Shown: positions 5,145 to 7,214 of the stretch, one piece after another
How positions within the stretch are numbered: position 1 is the first letter of the stretch
Layout: the number at the start of each line of letters is the position of its first letter
Assembly: GCA_019509685.1 (NCBI GenBank)
Contig: JAEKLU010000012.1
Coordinates: 1-7,214 of the forward strand
Reading direction: 5' to 3'
Length of the DNA stretch: 7,214 nucleotides
Source: Mesorhizobium sp.
GTDB taxonomy: Bacteria > Pseudomonadota > Alphaproteobacteria > Rhizobiales > Rhizobiaceae
Program-made: the position numbers and the translations under genes
Notes under the pieces: generated by a model
Databases searched by the model: none
The model's input: only the letters and a program-made list of their open reading frames with translations
Told to the model about the DNA's origin: nothing

Positions 5145-7055
5145 ATGTCCTTCGAAAACTGGGCTGCCTTTGCCGCCGCCTCTTCCATCCTGCTCGTCAT
5201 CCCGGGCCCGACGATCCTGCTGGTCGTCTCCTATGCGCTGGGCCAGGGCTGGCGCACCGCGCTGCCGATGGCGGTCGGCGTCGCGCTTGGCGACTTCACC
5301 GCCATGACGCTGTCGATGCTGGGCATCGGCGCGCTGCTTGCGGCTTCGGCCACCGTGTTCACCGTCCTGAAGGTGATCGGCGCCGGCTATCTGATCTATC
5401 TCGGCATCAAGCTGTTCCGCGCCGGCGGCGCGCTGAAGGCCGAGCCGCGCACCGACGCGGTGTCGGCGGCAAGGATGATGGCGCATGCCTGGCTGGTCAC
5501 GGCGCTCAACCCGAAGAGCATCACCTTCTTCGTCGCCTTCCTGCCGCAGTTCCTAGACCGGCATGCCGATTTCTGGACGCAGATGCTGATCTTCGAGACG
5601 ACCTTCCTGACTTTGGCTTTTGCCAATGCCTTCGGCTATGCGCTGGTCGCATCCAGGGCCCGCGCCATCGTGCGCAATCCGAAAGCGATCCGCATCTTCA
5701 ACCGCACCGGCGGCACGAGCGTCGAGGATGCCATGGCAGTGAGGAGCGTGTTCGGCCTGACATACTCAGGCGCAAGCGAGGCCGGGTTTTCATCCTACGC
5801 CAAAGCCGTGCGTGAACTGCTGTGCTTCATCGGCGATCCCGTCGCCTCCGTCGACCGCGCCATATCGGAGGATCCCGGTTTCGTCATGGCGCATGTCTTC
5901 AAGGGCTATCTGTTCGGCCTCGCCACCGAGCGCGACGCGACAGCGGTGGCCAGGGCTTGCCATGAGGCGGCACTACCACTTGCCACGACGACGCGCGAGC
6001 AGGCGCATGTCTGGGCCCTCGGCCACCTCGCCAATGGGCGCTGGCATGACGCCGCCAAGATCCTCGAGGATATCGCCATCGAGACCCCGCTCGACGCGGT
6101 GGCGCTGCAGGTCGGGCACCAGATCGACTTCTTCACCGGCAATGCCCGCATGTTGCGCGACCGCATCGCCCGCGCCTTGCCGTCCTGGCAGAGCGACATG
6201 CCCGGCTACCATGCCATGCTCGGTATGCAGGCCTTTGGGCTGGAGGAAATGGGCGACTATACCAGGGCCGAAAAACTCGGCCGCGCGGCGGTCGAGATCG
6301 AGCCGCGCGACGGCTGGGCGCAGCATGCGGTCGCCCATGTCATGGAAATGCAGAGCCGGCAAAGGGACGGCATTGCCTGGATGCGTGCCAATCCCGAAGC
6401 CTGGACAAAGGAGAGCTTCCTGCAGGTGCACAATTGGTGGCACCTGGCGCTGTTCCACTACGATCTCGGCGAGACCGACCAGGTGCTGGCGCTTTATGAC
6501 GGACCGATCTATGGCACGCCATCGGCGATGGCGCTGAACATGGTCGATGCGTCGGCCATCCTGTGGCGGCTGCATCTCGGCGGCGTCGACGTCGGCAACC
6601 GCTGGACCGCGGTCGCCGCCAATTGGCCCAAGGCCGGCCTCGGCGACTACGCCTTCAACGATGCGCACGCGATGATGGCCTTCGTCGGCGCGGGCCTCGA
6701 CGGACCCGCCCTTGCCTTGCTCGAGGCGCAGCGCGAGGCGATGCATGGCAGCGGCGACAACGTCGCCTTCACCAGGGATGTCGGCCATCCCTTGACGCGG
6801 GCAATCAAGGCGTTCGGTGAGGGCAAATACACCGAGGTCGTGCACCTGATCCGGCCGATCCGGGCGATCGCCAACCGCTTCGGCGGCAGCCACGCACAGC
6901 GCGATGTCATCGACCTGACGCTGATCGAAGCCGCCTTGCGAGCCGGTGACGGCGCGCTGGCCAGGGCGCTCACCGCCGAGCGTTCGATGGCGCGGCCGGA
7001 CAGCCCGCTGTCAGCGCTCTTCTCGCGGCGAGCCGCCAATTTGTCAGAGAATTGA
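5145..7055 (+). CDS. LysE/RhtB-family transporter fused in frame to a StaR/TTC38-like TPR protein
   Basis: The ORF encodes 636 residues in two unrelated parts. Residues 1-191 are a LysE/RhtB amino-acid exporter with about five hydrophobic helices (near 6-30, 40-65, 68-93, 113-137, 148-171), the PGP motif (20-22) and LNPK (121-124). It ends at FNRTGGT, exactly where family members enter their last membrane helix of some 15-20 residues, which is missing here. From about 197 (MAVRSVFGLTYSG) to the end runs a helical tetratricopeptide-like protein of 440 residues, about full length for the StaR-like/TTC38 family. Its conserved patches include HAVAH (394-398), HNWWH (429-433) and FNDAHAMM (504-511). 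Transporters of this family normally stand alone, so I read the join as a deletion fusion rather than a designed bifunctional protein. Without the last helix the exporter may be inactive, and under a six-helix model the TPR part would face the periplasm. The TPR family has no established biochemical role. Confidence 0.85.
   Translation: MSFENWAAFAAASSILLVIPGPTILLVVSYALGQGWRTALPMAVGVALGDFTAMTLSMLGIGALLAASATVFTVLKVIGAGYLIYLGIKLFRAGGALKAEPRTDAVSAARMMAHAWLVTALNPKSITFFVAFLPQFLDRHADFWTQMLIFETTFLTLAFANAFGYALVASRARAIVRNPKAIRIFNRTGGTSVEDAMAVRSVFGLTYSGASEAGFSSYAKAVRELLCFIGDPVASVDRAISEDPGFVMAHVFKGYLFGLATERDATAVARACHEAALPLATTTREQAHVWALGHLANGRWHDAAKILEDIAIETPLDAVALQVGHQIDFFTGNARMLRDRIARALPSWQSDMPGYHAMLGMQAFGLEEMGDYTRAEKLGRAAVEIEPRDGWAQHAVAHVMEMQSRQRDGIAWMRANPEAWTKESFLQVHNWWHLALFHYDLGETDQVLALYDGPIYGTPSAMALNMVDASAILWRLHLGGVDVGNRWTAVAANWPKAGLGDYAFNDAHAMMAFVGAGLDGPALALLEAQREAMHGSGDNVAFTRDVGHPLTRAIKAFGEGKYTEVVHLIRPIRAIANRFGGSHAQRDVIDLTLIEAALRAGDGALARALTAERSMARPDSPLSALFSRRAANLSEN
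5733..7055 (+). other. Possible internal start producing the TPR protein alone
   Basis: An in-frame ATG at 5733 (codon 197 of the fused ORF) is preceded by GAGG (5724-5727) with a 5-nt gap. This is usable as a ribosome site. Translation from here would yield a 440-residue StaR/TTC38-like protein beginning MAVRSVFGLTYSG, close to the full family length. The TPR protein might therefore still be made separately, by internal initiation on the lysE transcript. It may equally be the original start of an independent gene. Confidence 0.4.
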
Positions 7056-7080
7056 CCCGAAGCCGATCTTGCCTTAAAAA
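7052..7080 (+). promoter_or_regulatory. Candidate promoter for xylB
   Basis: TTGACC (7052-7057, five of six with the -35 consensus) overlaps the stop codon of the TPR gene. Seventeen bp downstream is TAAAAA (7075-7080), a moderate -10. Transcription would start near 7087. The spacing is ideal but the -10 is only four of six. Confidence 0.35.
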
Positions 7081-7094
7081 CTGGCCAAGCCATA

Positions 7095-7113
7095 TTTTTC
7101 GAGATCCGAAAAA
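7095..7113 (+). repeat. AT-rich inverted repeat in the xylB leader, possible operator
   Basis: TTTTTCG (7095-7101) and CGAAAAA (7107-7113) form a 7-bp dyad with a 5-bp centre. It lies just after the candidate promoter and 23 bp before the xylB start. A repressor of sugar genes binding here would fit its place, but no regulator gene is visible in the window. Confidence 0.35.
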
Positions 7114-7125
7114 ATTAATGGCAAT

Positions 7126-7131
7126 GGGAGG
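7126..7131 (+). promoter_or_regulatory. Ribosome binding site of xylB
   Basis: GGGAGG lies 5 nt before the ATG at 7137 and is a strong Shine-Dalgarno match, fixing the start. Confidence 0.75.
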
Positions 7132-7136
7132 ATATC

Positions 7137-7214
7137 ATGTATCTCGGCCTCGACCTGGGCACCTCGGGCGTCAAGGCGCTGCTGATCGATGATGACCAGA
7201 AGGTCATCGGTTCC
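7137..7214 (+). CDS. xylB: Xylulokinase (partial, N-terminal 26 residues)
   Basis: The reading frame opens with MYLGLDLGTSGVKALLIDDD and runs off the right edge. The GxDLGTSxxK pattern is the phosphate-1 ATP-binding motif of FGGY sugar kinases. The precise form, DLGTSGVK followed by LLIDD, is very close to the start of xylulokinase (E. coli XylB begins MYIGIDLGTSGVK). The enzyme phosphorylates D-xylulose for entry into the pentose phosphate pathway. With only 26 residues, another FGGY kinase such as a ribulokinase-like member cannot be fully excluded. An 81-bp gap after the TPR gene holds a candidate promoter and dyad, so it is probably transcribed independently. Confidence 0.85.
   Translation, partial: MYLGLDLGTSGVKALLIDDDQKVIGS

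Noticed and set aside
5973..6893. A 306-residue minus-strand open frame opposite the TPR region
   Set aside because: It is a shadow of the conserved TPR coding sequence. The TPR motifs on the plus strand are clear.
1..7214. CRISPR array, tRNA or rRNA, insertion sequence, phage or defence genes
   Set aside because: I looked for regular repeats, cloverleaf-like segments, transposase or integrase motifs and toxin-antitoxin-like small pairs on both strands and saw none. The only repeats are the short inverted ones listed.

Overview
This 7.2 kb window is GC-rich chromosomal DNA. It looks like an alphaproteobacterium of the order Hyphomicrobiales, and the protein flavour is closest to Mesorhizobium and its relatives. 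That assignment rests on codon use, on the mix of a PPi-type phosphofructokinase with a Tat-type L,D-transpeptidase lipoprotein, and on general resemblance. It was not searched against a database.

Layout. Positions 1-4915 hold five genes on the minus strand. Read in the direction of transcription they are: an L,D-transpeptidase (4915-4151), a PPi-type phosphofructokinase (4052-3033), an MBL-fold metallohydrolase (2986-2225), a periplasmic Do-family serine protease (2037-487), and the first 124 residues of a sulfite-oxidase-like molybdopterin enzyme that runs off the left edge (372-1). A divergent intergenic region (4916-5144) separates these from the plus-strand genes. Those are a long ORF joining a LysE/RhtB transporter to a TPR protein of the StaR/TTC38 type (5145-7055), and the first 26 codons of a xylulokinase, xylB (7137 to the right edge).

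The genes are mostly housekeeping or envelope functions: peptidoglycan cross-linking, periplasmic protein quality control, central sugar metabolism and amino-acid export. I see no phage, transposon, CRISPR array, tRNA or rRNA, and no sign of a new defence or biosynthetic system.

The noteworthy signal is two gene-end lesions. First, the phosphofructokinase loses its frame after Tyr331. Its apparent original C-terminus (SEAGMAYLKRLV... to GKPFV) survives in another frame directly downstream, and its stop codon overlaps the start of the MBL gene as TGATG. The pattern implies a deletion of 3n+1 bases, roughly 100-125 bp, that broke an originally coupled gene pair. Second, the LysE-family gene lacks its last membrane helix and runs in frame into an almost complete TPR protein, again as if a short segment (end of lysE, its stop, and the spacer) had been removed. 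Other points of interest are a perfect 32-bp palindrome after the protease gene, a dyad over the probable lysE promoter, and an AT-rich inverted repeat between a candidate promoter and xylB.
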